NCBI GenBank assembly: GCA_016350165.1
Contig: CP066225.1
Location: forward strand, 3,720,001-3,784,000
Reading direction: 5' to 3'
Source of the DNA: Planctomycetota bacterium
GTDB lineage: Bacteria > Planctomycetota > Phycisphaerae > Phycisphaerales > Phycisphaeraceae
DNA: 64,000 bases
A program made the translations under genes and the position numbers. This document shows positions 44,164 to 53,886 of the stretch, piece after piece (the first letter of the stretch is position 1; every line of letters starts with the position of its first letter). The notes beneath the pieces are model-generated. The model did not search any database. It worked only from the letters and a program-made list of their open reading frames with translations, and had not been told where the DNA came from.

Positions 44164-47100
44164 ATGCCAAAAAGAGAAGATATAAAAACAATCCTGATCA
44201 TTGGTGCCGGTCCTATTGTCATCGGCCAAGGCTGCGAGTTCGACTACTCCGGGACACAAGCCTGTAAAGCACTCAAAGAGGAAGGCTACAACGTCGTCCT
44301 CATCAACTCCAACCCCGCAACCATCATGACCGACCCTGAGTTCTCTGACAGAACTTACATCGAGCCGATCACGCCCGAAGCGGTCGAGAAGATCATCGCC
44401 AAAGAGCAAGATGGTCCATTCCACATTGATGCGCTCCTCCCAACCCTCGGCGGACAAACAGGCCTCAACTGTGCTTGCCAAATGTTCGACAACGGCACAC
44501 TCGACAAATACAACGTCGAAATGATCGGTGCGAACCGTGAAGTCATCTACCGTGCCGAAGACCGCCTTCAATTCAAAGAGTGCATGGAATCCATCGGCTT
44601 ACAATGCCCCAAAGCTGACGTCGCTGAAAACATGGACGAAGCCCGAGCTATCCTCGAAGAAGTCGGCCTCCCTGCAATCATTAGACCTGCATTCACACTC
44701 GGCGGCACCGGCGGTGGCGTCGCTTACAACCTCGAAGAATTCGAAGACATCGCAAAGCGTGGTCTCGATGCTTCAATGAACTCGCAGATCCTCATCGACC
44801 AGTCACTCCTAGGCTGGAAAGAATACGAACTCGAAGTCATGCGTGATAAAGATGACAACTGCGTCATCATCTGCTCTATTGAAAACTTCGATCCAATGGG
44901 TGTTCACACCGGCGACTCAATCACCGTCGCTCCTGCACAAACACTCACTGACAAAGAATATCAACGCATGCGTGACGCATCACTCGCCATCATGCGTGCC
45001 ATCGGCGTTGAAACCGGCGGTTCAAACGTCCAATTCGGCGTCAACCCAGAAGACGGCGAAATCGTCGTCATCGAAATGAACCCACGTGTCTCACGCTCCT
45101 CAGCACTCGCATCAAAAGCAACTGGTTTCCCAATCGCGAAACTCGCTGCAAAACTAGCTGTTGGCTACACACTTTGGGAACTCGACAACGACATCACCGG
45201 CGAAACTAAAGCCTGCTTCGAACCATCCATCGACTACGTCGTGACCAAGATCCCTCGCTGGACCTTCGAAAAATTTCCAGAAGCAGACGAAACGCTCACC
45301 ACACAAATGAAGTCCGTCGGCGAAGCAATGTCCATCGGCCGTACCTTCAAGGAATCACTCCAAAAAGGTATCCGCTCAATGGAAGTCAAGCGTTTCGGCA
45401 TCGGCCTCGACGCAAACGACAAGTGGCTCAACTCTTCACGTGGTCTCACCAACGCTGACGACTCGCCAATCGAATGGCCAATCGACAAAACAAAACTCGA
45501 ACGTAAACTCGCATCCCCATCCCAAGGCCGCATGTATTACCTGCGTTATGCCTTCAAAATGGGACGCACCATCGACGAGGTTTACAAAGCCACCGGCATC
45601 GACCCGTGGTACCTCGATCAATTGAAACAACTCATCGACTTCGAAGATGTCCTCGGCTCATACAAAAAACTTGAAGACGTTCCAGCTAGCGTAATGTGGC
45701 AAGCTAAGCGTTGGGGTTACAGTGATCCTCAACTCGCATACCTCTACGAAGGTAAGCTCGGCACAGATAGCATTCTCAAAGTCCGCAACTACCGCAAATC
45801 CCTCGGCATTGAACCCGTCTACAAACTCGTTGACACCTGTGCCGCAGAGTTCGAAGCGTCCACACCTTATTACTACTCCGCATACGAAACGCCTATCACA
45901 CAGATAGACGATGCTGGCAACTCAACACAAGTCTTCGACGACGAAATCCGCGTTACCGACAAGAAGAAAATCATCATCCTCGGCGGCGGTCCAAACCGTA
46001 TCGGCCAAGGTATTGAATTCGACTACTGCTGTGTCCAGGCCGCATTCGCAGCCAAAGAACTCGGCTACGAAGCTGTCATGGTTAACTCAAACCCTGAAAC
46101 AGTCTCCACCGACTACGACACATCAGACCTCCTCTTCTTCGAACCACTAACATTCGAAGACGTCCTCAACATCTGTGAACGCCTCAACGGCGGCAAGTTC
46201 GGTGACGCAGACTCCAAAGACCTCGTCCACGGCGTCATCGTCTCCTTCGGCGGCCAAACCCCGTTGAACCTCGCTCACTCACTCGAAAAATCTGGTGTCC
46301 CAATCATCGGTACAGCAGTCGACTCAATCGACCTTGCCGAGGACCGCGAGCGTTTCGCTGAACTCTGTACCAAACTCAACGTCAAGCAGCCGCCCAACGG
46401 CATCGCATACGACGTCGATCAAGCAATTGAGATCGCAAACCGCATCACCTACCCAGTCCTCGTTCGCCCATCCTTCGTGCTCGGCGGCCGTGCAATGGAA
46501 ACCGTTTACGATGACGAGCAACTTCGTTACTACATGACGATCGCCATCGGCGCTTCTGACCTTGAAGGCCAGCCTATCCTCGTCGACAAATTCCTCGCCG
46601 AAGCAACCGAATGCGACATCGACGTCATTGCTGACTACGCACCAAACTCAGACACCGACGATTGCCGCGCACTCGTTTGCGGCGTCCTTGAACACATCGA
46701 AGAAGCCGGCATACACTCCGGCGACTCCGCATGTACCATCCCACCTCACTCTTTATCCGCAGAAACAATTGAGAAACTAAAACAACAATCGCGTGACATG
46801 GCCAAAGCTCTCAACGTTCGTGGTCTCATGAACGTTCAATGGGCTATCCGTAAGAACGGCGATATTTTTGTCATCGAAGTCAACCCACGTGCTTCTCGTA
46901 CCGTCCCATTCGTTGGTAAAGCAACCGGCATCTCTTGGGCACGCCTCGCTGCCAAAGTCATGGCCGGAAAACAACTCTCCGAACTCGGCGTCACCGAAGA
47001 AGTCACGCCAAAACATACTTCAATCAAAGAGTCCGTCTTCCCATTCTCTAAATTCCCAGGCGTTGACGTCATCCTCGGCCCTGAAATGCGTTCTACAGGT

Positions 47101-47592
47101 GAATGCATGGGTGCCGACTATGACTACCCAACCGCCTTCGCTAAATCACAATCCTCTGCAGGCATGACCCTTCCAACCGAAGGCAAAATCTTCTTCTCAG
47201 TCCGCGACTCAGACAAAGAAGGCTTCGTCGACATCGCTCGTGACCTTGTCGACATGGGCTTCGAAGTTCTCACAACTGGCGGCACTCACGACTTCCTCAA
47301 ACAACATGGCATCGAAACAACTCGCCTACGCAAAATCTCAGAAGGCCGTCCAAACGCTGCCGACCTTATCAAGAACGAAGAAATCGCACTCATCATCAAT
47401 ACACCAACACGTAAGGGTGCAGGCTCAGACGAAGGTTCACTCCGTGCAACAGCCGTCCGCTTCCGCACCGGCATGATCACAACACTCACAGCCGCGAAAG
47501 CCGCTGTCGCAGCAATCAAAGCTCTTCGTAACGAAGATTGGTCAGTCAACGCACTTCAGGATTACTTCCCTGAAGTAGCACGTGAACGCTAA
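44164..47592 (+). CDS. carB: Carbamoyl phosphate synthase large subunit
   Basis: Makes carbamoyl phosphate for arginine and pyrimidine synthesis from bicarbonate, ammonia (from CarA) and two ATP. The 1142 residues hold two homologous ATP-grasp halves: the first begins [18 protein letters not shown], the second [20 protein letters not shown] (about 601). A C-terminal MGS-type regulatory domain (about 1005-1142) follows. It is about 70 residues longer than the E. coli protein, with extra residues around 415-450 and 555-590. AGGTGAG precedes the ATG. No carA is in the window. The coding strand is markedly C-rich. Confidence 0.98.
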   Translation: MPKREDIKTILIIGAGPIVIGQGCEFDYSGTQACKALKEEGYNVVLINSNPATIMTDPEFSDRTYIEPITPEAVEKIIAKEQDGPFHIDALLPTLGGQTGLNCACQMFDNGTLDKYNVEMIGANREVIYRAEDRLQFKECMESIGLQCPKADVAENMDEARAILEEVGLPAIIRPAFTLGGTGGGVAYNLEEFEDIAKRGLDASMNSQILIDQSLLGWKEYELEVMRDKDDNCVIICSIENFDPMGVHTGDSITVAPAQTLTDKEYQRMRDASLAIMRAIGVETGGSNVQFGVNPEDGEIVVIEMNPRVSRSSALASKATGFPIAKLAAKLAVGYTLWELDNDITGETKACFEPSIDYVVTKIPRWTFEKFPEADETLTTQMKSVGEAMSIGRTFKESLQKGIRSMEVKRFGIGLDANDKWLNSSRGLTNADDSPIEWPIDKTKLERKLASPSQGRMYYLRYAFKMGRTIDEVYKATGIDPWYLDQLKQLIDFEDVLGSYKKLEDVPASVMWQAKRWGYSDPQLAYLYEGKLGTDSILKVRNYRKSLGIEPVYKLVDTCAAEFEASTPYYYSAYETPITQIDDAGNSTQVFDDEIRVTDKKKIIILGGGPNRIGQGIEFDYCCVQAAFAAKELGYEAVMVNSNPETVSTDYDTSDLLFFEPLTFEDVLNICERLNGGKFGDADSKDLVHGVIVSFGGQTPLNLAHSLEKSGVPIIGTAVDSIDLAEDRERFAELCTKLNVKQPPNGIAYDVDQAIEIANRITYPVLVRPSFVLGGRAMETVYDDEQLRYYMTIAIGASDLEGQPILVDKFLAEATECDIDVIADYAPNSDTDDCRALVCGVLEHIEEAGIHSGDSACTIPPHSLSAETIEKLKQQSRDMAKALNVRGLMNVQWAIRKNGDIFVIEVNPRASRTVPFVGKATGISWARLAAKVMAGKQLSELGVTEEVTPKHTSIKESVFPFSKFPGVDVILGPEMRSTGECMGADYDYPTAFAKSQSSAGMTLPTEGKIFFSVRDSDKEGFVDIARDLVDMGFEVLTTGGTHDFLKQHGIETTRLRKISEGRPNAADLIKNEEIALIINTPTRKGAGSDEGSLRATAVRFRTGMITTLTAAKAAVAAIKALRNEDWSVNALQDYFPEVARER

Positions 47593-47617
47593 TCAAATCA
47601 ACAATAAAACCAAAACC

Positions 47618-47647
47618 ACAGGCAGCCAATCGGTTGCCTGTTTTTTT
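47618..47647 (+). terminator. Intrinsic terminator of carB
   Basis: A 10-bp stem, ACAGGCAGCC / GGTTGCCTGT (one wobble), a 4-base loop and seven T. It lies 26 bp past the stop. Confidence 0.9.
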
Positions 47648-47776
47648 ATGACTCACCAAAATAAAACGCTCATCCCGCACACCTCACAGCCTCAATATTT
47701 CTCTCGCATCACCACTAAAACCCACTTAAAATAAAGCCTAAAACCACACTCTCGCCACTTTCCGGATCGTCATCTA

Positions 47777-49534
47777 ATGAAACCACTTCAAAGCGTCGAC
47801 TTCTCAAGCCTCGCCATCATCCTCATTACACTGCTTGCAGTTTTTGTCTATCTTGCGATTAGGTCATTCCGTGGCAAGCGAATCGACGACCATTTTATCT
47901 GCCCAAAATGCAAGTACGATTTGCATGGCAACGCCCTCCCATATCAAACCTGTCCCGAATGCGGCCACGACATTTCCGACCCATACAAGCTCATCTATGG
48001 CAACAGAATCCGCAAGCCAAAACTCGCTATCCTCTTTATCCTCCTCGCTCTCACAACACTCATCCCATTTGGCTACAAAGCCGCCGACATCGACATCAAC
48101 GACTACAAACCCTTCAATCTACTTGTTTTTCAGCTAACAAATCCCCAGTACACATTAAACATAGATAACATCTTCGGCGAACTTCACCAGCGCATTAACG
48201 CTGACGCGCTCACACCAAAACAAGTCAACAAACTTGCCCTCACAATCCTGCCTTACGTTGAACCGAAAAGCTCAACAACTTACGATCGCAAATACTATGA
48301 CCTGTTCGACAAGATATATAATTCGCCTCATATCTCATCAGAATTTAAATCTCAATTCTTCGCTCATCTCATCTATTGGCTCACGCAAAAACAACTCAAC
48401 ACCTTCGGCCTATACACCGACAACCACTTGCCTTCTCTCTTCGCTTCCTCTCACGTAAGCCAAAAACAACGACTCGCAAGCATTATCCAAATGCTAAAAG
48501 TCCTTGAAAATAAGCCTTTTGATAGCAAATACAATGAAAGTACCATCTATCAACTCCTCGTAACAGCACACCTCAACGGTTGGCTAAACGAACAGCAAGC
48601 ACACCAGTTCGCGCAAAGCATCTCTTCATATCAGTTCTTCTCGCAAGCTTATCATGACCCCATGACAAAAAAGCCAGTATGGAATTGGCATCTCGCATAC
48701 AACAACCGTTACTCCCCACTCATGGGTCAATACGGCACCTTCAGTCTCTACCCACTCATCACCTTCAAGCGTGAGTTCTATCTGCGAGGATTTAATATCG
48801 ATGGTAAATTTCATCCACTCGTCATCTCCGCACACGAATTATTCAGAAGCATGCAATTTGATTCACAAGTTGGCCCACAAAAAATAGCCAAAAACCAAAT
48901 GCCATTCCGTTCCGACTTGCCCTTCGAAGTCGGCAAAACATATCAAATCAGCCTCGTCTTTGATGTGAATTACTCATTCAATCTCAACAAACAAGATCCG
49001 TTGATTACAACCATCACAACCCCGCCCACTACTTTTACCTTCTCAAAAACCTTGCCCGAAATCGAACTGGTTCTTGACGACAAAGTAGCTGAACTTTTCG
49101 TCAAATCCTTCAATACACTACCAGCCTGCAGCCCAGAATCTCCCTTCCGCCAGGACCCAACGCAACTCATCTTGCCTCATCAAATCTCTTACGAAATAGA
49201 TCCAAAAGTCGGCTTCCAAAATCGTCGATTCCCCATCTTCTATCTCATCAATGATCTCAACACCCCAATCGCATATCGCATCTACGTCGAATACGACGGC
49301 ATCGAATACGACACCGAACGCGTCTTTAAATCACAACAATCACTCACAAAATTCTACTGGGATAAATCATTCAAAAACATCCCACCTTCACTTGTTGGCA
49401 AACAAGTCAAACTCATCCTACGCCCAGACATTCACACCGCTCAAACCCAGCTCGCCACCGACATGATTCTCGCCAACCAAATTCAAATCAATAACGTCCT
49501 CGTCGTTGAATACCCTCTAATACAAGATGATTAA
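47777..49534 (+). CDS. Zinc-ribbon membrane protein, paralog family 1 (long form)
   Basis: 585 residues. Helix 1 (about 11-29), zinc ribbon (C42, C45, C59, C62: CPKCKYDL...CPECGHDI), helix 2 (about 83-100), then a large extracytoplasmic part. The family segments are TAHLNGWLNEQQAHQFAQSI (about 263), LRGFNIDGKFHPLV and KTYQISLVFDVNYSF. A second Ig-like unit ends KQVKLILRPDI...IQINNVLVVEYPL, as in the 24201 protein. Its N-terminus matches the 13731 protein. Repeat element B lies directly downstream. Function is unknown. Confidence 0.78.
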   Translation: MKPLQSVDFSSLAIILITLLAVFVYLAIRSFRGKRIDDHFICPKCKYDLHGNALPYQTCPECGHDISDPYKLIYGNRIRKPKLAILFILLALTTLIPFGYKAADIDINDYKPFNLLVFQLTNPQYTLNIDNIFGELHQRINADALTPKQVNKLALTILPYVEPKSSTTYDRKYYDLFDKIYNSPHISSEFKSQFFAHLIYWLTQKQLNTFGLYTDNHLPSLFASSHVSQKQRLASIIQMLKVLENKPFDSKYNESTIYQLLVTAHLNGWLNEQQAHQFAQSISSYQFFSQAYHDPMTKKPVWNWHLAYNNRYSPLMGQYGTFSLYPLITFKREFYLRGFNIDGKFHPLVISAHELFRSMQFDSQVGPQKIAKNQMPFRSDLPFEVGKTYQISLVFDVNYSFNLNKQDPLITTITTPPTTFTFSKTLPEIELVLDDKVAELFVKSFNTLPACSPESPFRQDPTQLILPHQISYEIDPKVGFQNRRFPIFYLINDLNTPIAYRIYVEYDGIEYDTERVFKSQQSLTKFYWDKSFKNIPPSLVGKQVKLILRPDIHTAQTQLATDMILANQIQINNVLVVEYPLIQDD

Positions 49535-49720
49535 TCTTCCACGCAATTCCCCACTCCCCTGGACCGCGATACGTTATAGTGCCACAACCAACATCACATC
49601 CCTCCACCCCCAATGAACCAAATCTTTCGCTCACAACCTCAATGGCCAGTTCGGCCTCATAGAGGACCCAATCAAAAAAACACAGCAAACCTCATACCAA
49701 AATCAACCCTCATTCAAAGC
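49535..49720. other. Intergenic stretch left of repeat element B
   Basis: About 190 bp directly after the stop of the zinc-ribbon paralog gene. GATTAATC overlaps that stop codon. No terminator with a clean stem and no gene are seen. Confidence 0.4.
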
Positions 49721-50034
49721 GCGCGCACAAAACCGATTTCCTCCTTCAAAACCCTTGCAATTTCTAACTAAAACCACCCCAAAACGAACTGTTTCTACTA
49801 CATTTTAAGCCAAAACAGCTCATTTCCGACTACGGGAAAGTCACCGAAAATCAATCAACTTTCACATTCGTGCGCACAAAAGCGCGCCGCCCCATTCATA
49901 AGTCCTTTATTGATTTCAAAACTTAACAATACCGCTCATCGTTTCGACTAATACGCGCATAGACTCGATTTTAAAACCCATTTTTAAGACCATCTTAAAA
50001 ACCGATTTCAGAACAAAACGTGCGCATAAAATCG
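49721..50034 (+). repeat. Intergenic element, copy B (GTGCGCACAAAAGCG family)
   Basis: The second copy of the element at 15902-16140, again between convergent genes. Cores GCGCACAAAA are at 49723 and 49872 (149 bp apart, as in A), with GCGCATAAAA at 50022, 150 bp further. CTTGCAATT (49754) and GACTACGGG (49828) are 74 bp apart, as in A. GAACAAAACGTGCGCA recurs at 50011-50026. The stretches between landmarks are diverged, so the fixed sites appear to be under selection. The orientation is the same as copy A. Confidence 0.8.
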
Positions 50035-50106
50035 AAACCATCACCCAAAACTACAATCCCCAGCCCGCAAAGCCATTTTTATATTTAACATCATCAACCC
50101 AAAAAT

Positions 50107-50934
50107 CTAAGCCCCCTCAACAACACCCGGCCCCGCAATCGTCTGTTCCTTACGATTCAGCAATTTCCAATTACGTGGTGTCAAACCCGTCTGTAATTTA
50201 AAGCACCGCGAGAAAATACTCTGTTCAGAAAAACCACACGCCTTCGCAACATCCCGCAGCGGAATATTTGTTCGCGACATCAACTCCTTCGCCCGCTTAA
50301 TCTGAATCTGCTTAAACATCGAAATCGGCGATCGTGATTCCGCTTGGTTAAACAACCGTCTCAAATGTGAAGGTGAGATATGCACCGCATGCGCAACATC
50401 CTCAACCGACGGATTACTCATCAGATTTTCTGAGTACCACGACATCGCATGCGCCACTTTACGATGTGATTCCTTCTCCGGCGTAATCGACTCCGTCATC
50501 GGCACATCCTTCAACGCACTCAGCGACAACTCCAGCAGCAGCCGATCGAAACGCATGTTTGATAACCCAGTTGGATACTCATAATCCGGGAGCACTTCTT
50601 TAATCATGTGATACAGTTCGATCGCACGATCTTGCCCAAGTTTCGCCTTCAGCGGACCATGTTCAGTCACATACTCCCGCAACGTGTCCGGTACCTGATC
50701 GAACTGTGCTACGAGTACCCGGCAACCCACCCGCGGCCGACCCGTCCATCCATGCAACTGATTCGGCGCGAAAACCCACATTGTGTGCTCATGCAGCCGC
50801 GGATGCATGTCATCCGGCACGAGCGGTGCCGCGTACCCATCGACTACTGCCTGAAATTCCCACAAAGTGCGGGTCATCGGTTGTGTTGGGTGGTCGCCGT
50901 AGTGTCGTGTGCCGAGGCCGATGTATCCGAGCAT
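50107..50934 (-). CDS. AraC family transcriptional regulator
   Basis: 275 residues. An N-terminal cupin-like sensor region (about 1-140, with HPRLHEHTMWVFAPNQLHGW) is followed by a C-terminal double HTH (about 165-262): VEDVAHAVHISPSHLRRLF and LRDVAKACGFSEQSIFSRCFK with the terminal GLTPRNWK. It is likely a local regulator of carbohydrate or envelope genes; its target is not in evidence. The plus strand here is still C-rich; the composition flips just upstream of the gene. Confidence 0.9.
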   Translation of the reverse strand: MLGYIGLGTRHYGDHPTQPMTRTLWEFQAVVDGYAAPLVPDDMHPRLHEHTMWVFAPNQLHGWTGRPRVGCRVLVAQFDQVPDTLREYVTEHGPLKAKLGQDRAIELYHMIKEVLPDYEYPTGLSNMRFDRLLLELSLSALKDVPMTESITPEKESHRKVAHAMSWYSENLMSNPSVEDVAHAVHISPSHLRRLFNQAESRSPISMFKQIQIKRAKELMSRTNIPLRDVAKACGFSEQSIFSRCFKLQTGLTPRNWKLLNRKEQTIAGPGVVEGA

Positions 50935-51681
50935 GAGGTGAACCTTGCTGTCTAAAAAATGAGCGATAAAGTCAAAAAAATACGAATTAAACGCTAATTA
51001 ATAGCTTAAAACGGAATTAATATAACAAGTCATGATCGTAATTGTCAAAATAATTTTGAATTAAGGTTCGGGTTTGTTTGCTGAGGTCACGTGAGACAGG
51101 GGGATGTGGATGAAATGTTTGGGCGTTTGGACATGGTGGTTTGGCGATTGAGTCGTGGGGATAGGAGAGATGGGAAAATTTTTGGGATAAAAATACGATC
51201 GGAGCCTCGATTTGGCTAAATGCTTGTTGAATAAAGAGTTTAGGGGTTTTATCTATGTGATGGGGGTGGGCGGCTATAATGTCGTAATCCACTTTATTTA
51301 GAAATATTCTAAAAAAGGGTTGACGGTTTGGGTGAAACTACATACATTTTGGGAGAACTAAAGGGGAGGGCGGTTAAGGGGTATTAGGGATGAATGGGGG
51401 ATTGATTTAGTGAGGAAGCGGGGAACAATAATAAGTGGCTCGGTATGTTGATACTGATTGCTGCTTGGTGGAGAGAAGAGAGAGGGGGAGCGGGTTGATG
51501 AGGGTGATGGGAATAAATGGATGGGGTGGGATGATTTGTTTGGCGATGAACGCAGGGCTGTGTGAGACTCAGCATTGTGTTTGGGCTGATGGACAAAAGA
51601 AACGCGATTCACGGATGCGACGGGTAGCACTGTGATCGAGAGCATAAACAACAAACCCAGCAACGAGAGAGAGTATTCATT
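50935..51681. other. 747-bp non-coding region upstream of ahpC
   Basis: No convincing gene. It holds the AraC gene promoter side, a sharp change from C-rich to G-rich plus strand at about 50.95-51.05 kb, the palindrome at 51297-51313, a -35/-10 pair at 51320-51348 and about 330 bases of G-rich leader before ahpC. Open frames here (such as 51435-51635) lack ribosome sites and protein-like composition. Confidence 0.55.
51297..51348 (+). promoter_or_regulatory. Candidate operator and promoter of ahpC-ahpD
   Basis: TTTAGAA-ATA-TTCTAAA (51297-51313) is a perfect inverted repeat, resembling Fur/PerR-type boxes in its AT-rich dyad form. Six bases later comes TTGACG (51320-51325), a 17-base spacer and TACATT (51343-51348), a fair sigma-70 promoter. 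It is about 330 bp before the ahpC start, giving a long leader. Confidence 0.5.
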
Positions 51682-52209
51682 ATGTTGACCGTAGGCGACA
51701 ATTTTCCGGAGTTTTCATCGAAGGCATGTGTGGGCAATACGCCAGATGATTTGATCACGATCGACAATACAACGGACGGTGACAAGTGGAAGGTTTACTT
51801 CTTCTATCCGAAGGACTTTACATTTGTTTGTCCAACGGAGATCGCGGAGTTTGGCAGAAGGTTGCCAGAGTTCCATGATCGTGACTGCACGGTTTTTGGT
51901 GGTTCAACGGATAACGAGTTTTGTCACTTGGCATGGCGTAACAGTCATGAGGATTTGCAGGATTTGCCTTTCCCACTGCTTGGTGCACAGAAGCTTGCAG
52001 CGGATCTTGGGATTTTGGATCCTGAGGAAGGCGTATGCTTGAGAGCGACATTCATTGTTGATCCACATGGTGTGATCCAGTGGGCAGAAGCGAACAACTT
52101 GTCAGTTGGTCGTAATGTGAATGAAGTGCTTCGCGTCCTGGATGCGATTCAGTCAGATGAGCTTTGCCCATGTAATTGGAAGAAGGGCGAAGAGTTCATT
52201 CAGGTATAA
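51682..52209 (+). CDS. ahpC: Alkyl hydroperoxide reductase AhpC-type peroxiredoxin
   Basis: A 175-residue 2-Cys peroxiredoxin that reduces peroxides. The peroxidatic Cys is C50 in KDFTFVCPTEIAEF; the C-terminal DELCPCNWKKGE contains two further cysteines, as in the three-cysteine mycobacterial AhpC, which is regenerated by AhpD. The ahpD gene follows 122 bp downstream. The start ATG follows GAGAGAGAG. It acts in the cytoplasm. Confidence 0.95.
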   Translation: MLTVGDNFPEFSSKACVGNTPDDLITIDNTTDGDKWKVYFFYPKDFTFVCPTEIAEFGRRLPEFHDRDCTVFGGSTDNEFCHLAWRNSHEDLQDLPFPLLGAQKLAADLGILDPEEGVCLRATFIVDPHGVIQWAEANNLSVGRNVNEVLRVLDAIQSDELCPCNWKKGEEFIQV

Positions 52210-52331
52210 GCGAAACAGGCTATAGAAATAGATTTAAAACCTAAATAGGTAACACACACTTGGGGCCGATGTTCAAGCGAAGGTCGGCCTACCTTTTGAG
52301 ACGATAAGCAAATAGCACGAGGATTGAAACG

Positions 52332-52874
52332 ATGACAGTTATAGATTTAGCACACATTGAGGCGGTAAAGAACAGCTTGCCGGAAGAGGCAAAGGATTTA
52401 AAGCTGAATCTTTCAGGCGTTTTTAATTGTGAATACTTGAATGAAGATCAGGTTTGGGGCATTTTGCTAACTGCTGCATATTTCATTAAAGATGAAAAGC
52501 TGGCAAAAGCTTTTGAAACAGATGCTGTTAGTGCGGATGTTGATGAAGCGGTGATCAGTGATGCGAAAGCTGCAGCATCGATCATGGGTATGAATACGGT
52601 TTACTATCGTTTTCGTCACACGATTGACAAAGAAACGTATAACAAGAAGCCTGCACGTTTGCGAATGCAAAGGATGATGAGGCCTACGACGAGTAAGGTT
52701 AATTTTGAATTGAATTCGACATCGGCGGCGATTCTGCTTGGTTGCCAGATGTGTATCAATGCACATGAAGCGAGCGTGATCAAGGAAGGTTTGAGTGAAG
52801 AACACGTGCATGATGTGGCGAGAATCACGGCGATCGTGCATGGCGTGTCGATTGCACTTGGAATTGGAAAATGA
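52332..52874 (+). CDS. ahpD: Alkyl hydroperoxide reductase AhpD
   Basis: A 180-residue carboxymuconolactone decarboxylase-like protein with the AhpD redox site C138-x2-C141 and H145 (GCQMCINAHE). It passes electrons to AhpC, from lipoamide in mycobacteria. The neighbouring ahpC has the matching C-terminal cysteine pair, so the pair forms a complete peroxide-reducing unit. The start lies shortly after GAGGATTGAAACG. Confidence 0.93.
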   Translation: MTVIDLAHIEAVKNSLPEEAKDLKLNLSGVFNCEYLNEDQVWGILLTAAYFIKDEKLAKAFETDAVSADVDEAVISDAKAAASIMGMNTVYYRFRHTIDKETYNKKPARLRMQRMMRPTTSKVNFELNSTSAAILLGCQMCINAHEASVIKEGLSEEHVHDVARITAIVHGVSIALGIGK

Positions 52875-53199
52875 GAGAGGCAGGGAAGGGGTGAAGACAC
52901 CTGACGGGTCTTGGCCAGGAGGGACCTGTAAAGGCGGGGTGGACTGATTCCAGCACGAGGAGGTGACTGGAACAATAGGAAAGAAGTTATATTGGGTGTC
53001 AAAGAAAAGAAGCTGCGCTACGGCGCGGCTTTTTTTGTGAGCGAGGTGGAGTGGGTGAGAGGTGAGCAGGATGGTTGTTGCACTTAAGCGTGTCGTTGGG
53101 GCAAGGTGTGGGTGTTTATTGTGAGGGGAGGTGGGGTGAGCACGGTGAGCGTGGCTCACCGGCTATTTGAGTTGCAGAAAAAGCGAATTGAGAGGTGAG
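52875..53199. other. Intergenic region after ahpD
   Basis: About 325 bp. A hairpin, TTCCAG / CTGGAA, near 52949-52974 precedes the terminator at 53011-53037. The rest is G-rich with no gene. Confidence 0.45.
53011..53037 (+). terminator. Intrinsic terminator downstream of ahpCD
   Basis: AAGCTGCGC / GCGCGGCTT (9 bp, one wobble) with the stable TACG loop, followed by TTTTTTT. Confidence 0.85.
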
Positions 53200-53259
53200 T
53201 GTAAAATTTACTTGGAAATATGTAAAGTTTGCTTGGCGCAATGCCGAGTTTGCTTTACA
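53200..53259 (+). promoter_or_regulatory. Repeated operator sites upstream of the XRE regulator
   Basis: TGTAAAATTTACTTGG (53200-53215) and TGTAAAGTTTGCTTGG (53221-53236) are direct repeats with two mismatches, 21 bp apart, about two helix turns. GTAAA-A-TTTAC inside the first is palindromic. An inverted CTTTACA follows at 53253-53259, three bases before the putative start. The placement suggests autoregulation by the regulator. Confidence 0.5.
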
Positions 53260-53261
53260 GT

Positions 53262-53483
53262 ATGAGCATGAAGCAACAGATTGGAAATCGATTGAGGGTC
53301 GCAAGGGCTGAGCGGAACCTGTCACAAGGGGAGCTGGCAAAGCTGGTGAATGTGACGCGGCAAACGATCAGCTCGATCGAAACGAAGCAGTACTGTCCAT
53401 CGACGTTGTTGTCGTTGAGTTTGGCGAAGGTGCTGGGCAAGACTGTTGAGGAATTGTTTTATTTGGAAGAAGAGGATGTGTGA
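53262..53483 (+). CDS. Small XRE/Cro-type transcriptional regulator
   Basis: A 73-residue helix-turn-helix protein: RLRVARAERNLSQGELAKLVNVTRQTISSIETKQYCPS is the typical compact Cro/YgzD fold, with FYLEEEDV at the C-terminus. Starts at 53241, 53262 and 53268 are possible; homologous proteins begin near MKQQIGNRL. It is followed by a small membrane protein (53535), a pairing common for such regulators. Confidence 0.88.
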   Translation: MSMKQQIGNRLRVARAERNLSQGELAKLVNVTRQTISSIETKQYCPSTLLSLSLAKVLGKTVEELFYLEEEDV

Positions 53484-53534
53484 AATTTTGAGCGTCTGGG
53501 ATGGCGTGTGGATTATTCATTTGGAGATAATGCG

Positions 53535-53813
53535 ATGAGAAGTCATGTAATAGATGAGCGTGAAGTGTTGGTGACTCGAAAAGGTTTGGGTTTGGGTTTT
53601 TTGATTTTGTCTTTTGGTTTGCTGGCGATTGCTTGTGTGCGAATCGTTGGTTATGGCCAGAGTGGTTGGGATTTGCTGGGTTTGTTTGTTTTGGGGAACG
53701 TTGCGGTGGCGGTGTATATGGGGATTCATAAAGTTTATACATGGAAATGGGGCGCGATTATGGGAGGTGTGTTTGGTTTTGTTTTTGGGTTTCTGTATAG
53801 CTACATATGGTGA
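53535..53813 (+). CDS. Small membrane protein paired with the XRE regulator
   Basis: A 92-residue protein with three hydrophobic segments (about 18-37, 45-62 and 70-91). GGAG eight bases before the ATG at 53535 fixes the start. It follows the regulator by 51 bp. Such two-gene modules (small HTH plus small membrane protein) are widespread; the role is unknown. Confidence 0.78.
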   Translation: MRSHVIDEREVLVTRKGLGLGFLILSFGLLAIACVRIVGYGQSGWDLLGLFVLGNVAVAVYMGIHKVYTWKWGAIMGGVFGFVFGFLYSYIW

Positions 53814-53834
53814 TGGTGATTTGAACGTAAATAA

Positions 53835-53866
53835 AAAAAAGCTACGCGTTGGTGCGTAGCTTTTTT
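53835..53866. terminator. Bidirectional intrinsic terminator
   Basis: A 13-bp perfect stem, AAAAAAGCTACGC / GCGTAGCTTTTTT, with a 6-base loop between convergent genes. Confidence 0.92.
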
Positions 53867-53886
53867 CGTTTTTGTTGGGTTTTGTG

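Noticed and set aside
44101-44571. Minus-strand open frame over the carB start
   Set aside because: A shadow of carB in another frame; carB has a clear ribosome site and full-length homology features.
49721-50034. CRISPR array
   Set aside because: The repeated motif is 10-15 bases, spaced about 150 bp, with no uniform spacers and no cas genes.
51435-51635. 66-codon plus-strand open frame upstream of ahpC
   Set aside because: No ribosome site, Arg/Gly/Trp-rich composition of G-rich non-coding DNA; more likely part of a leader.
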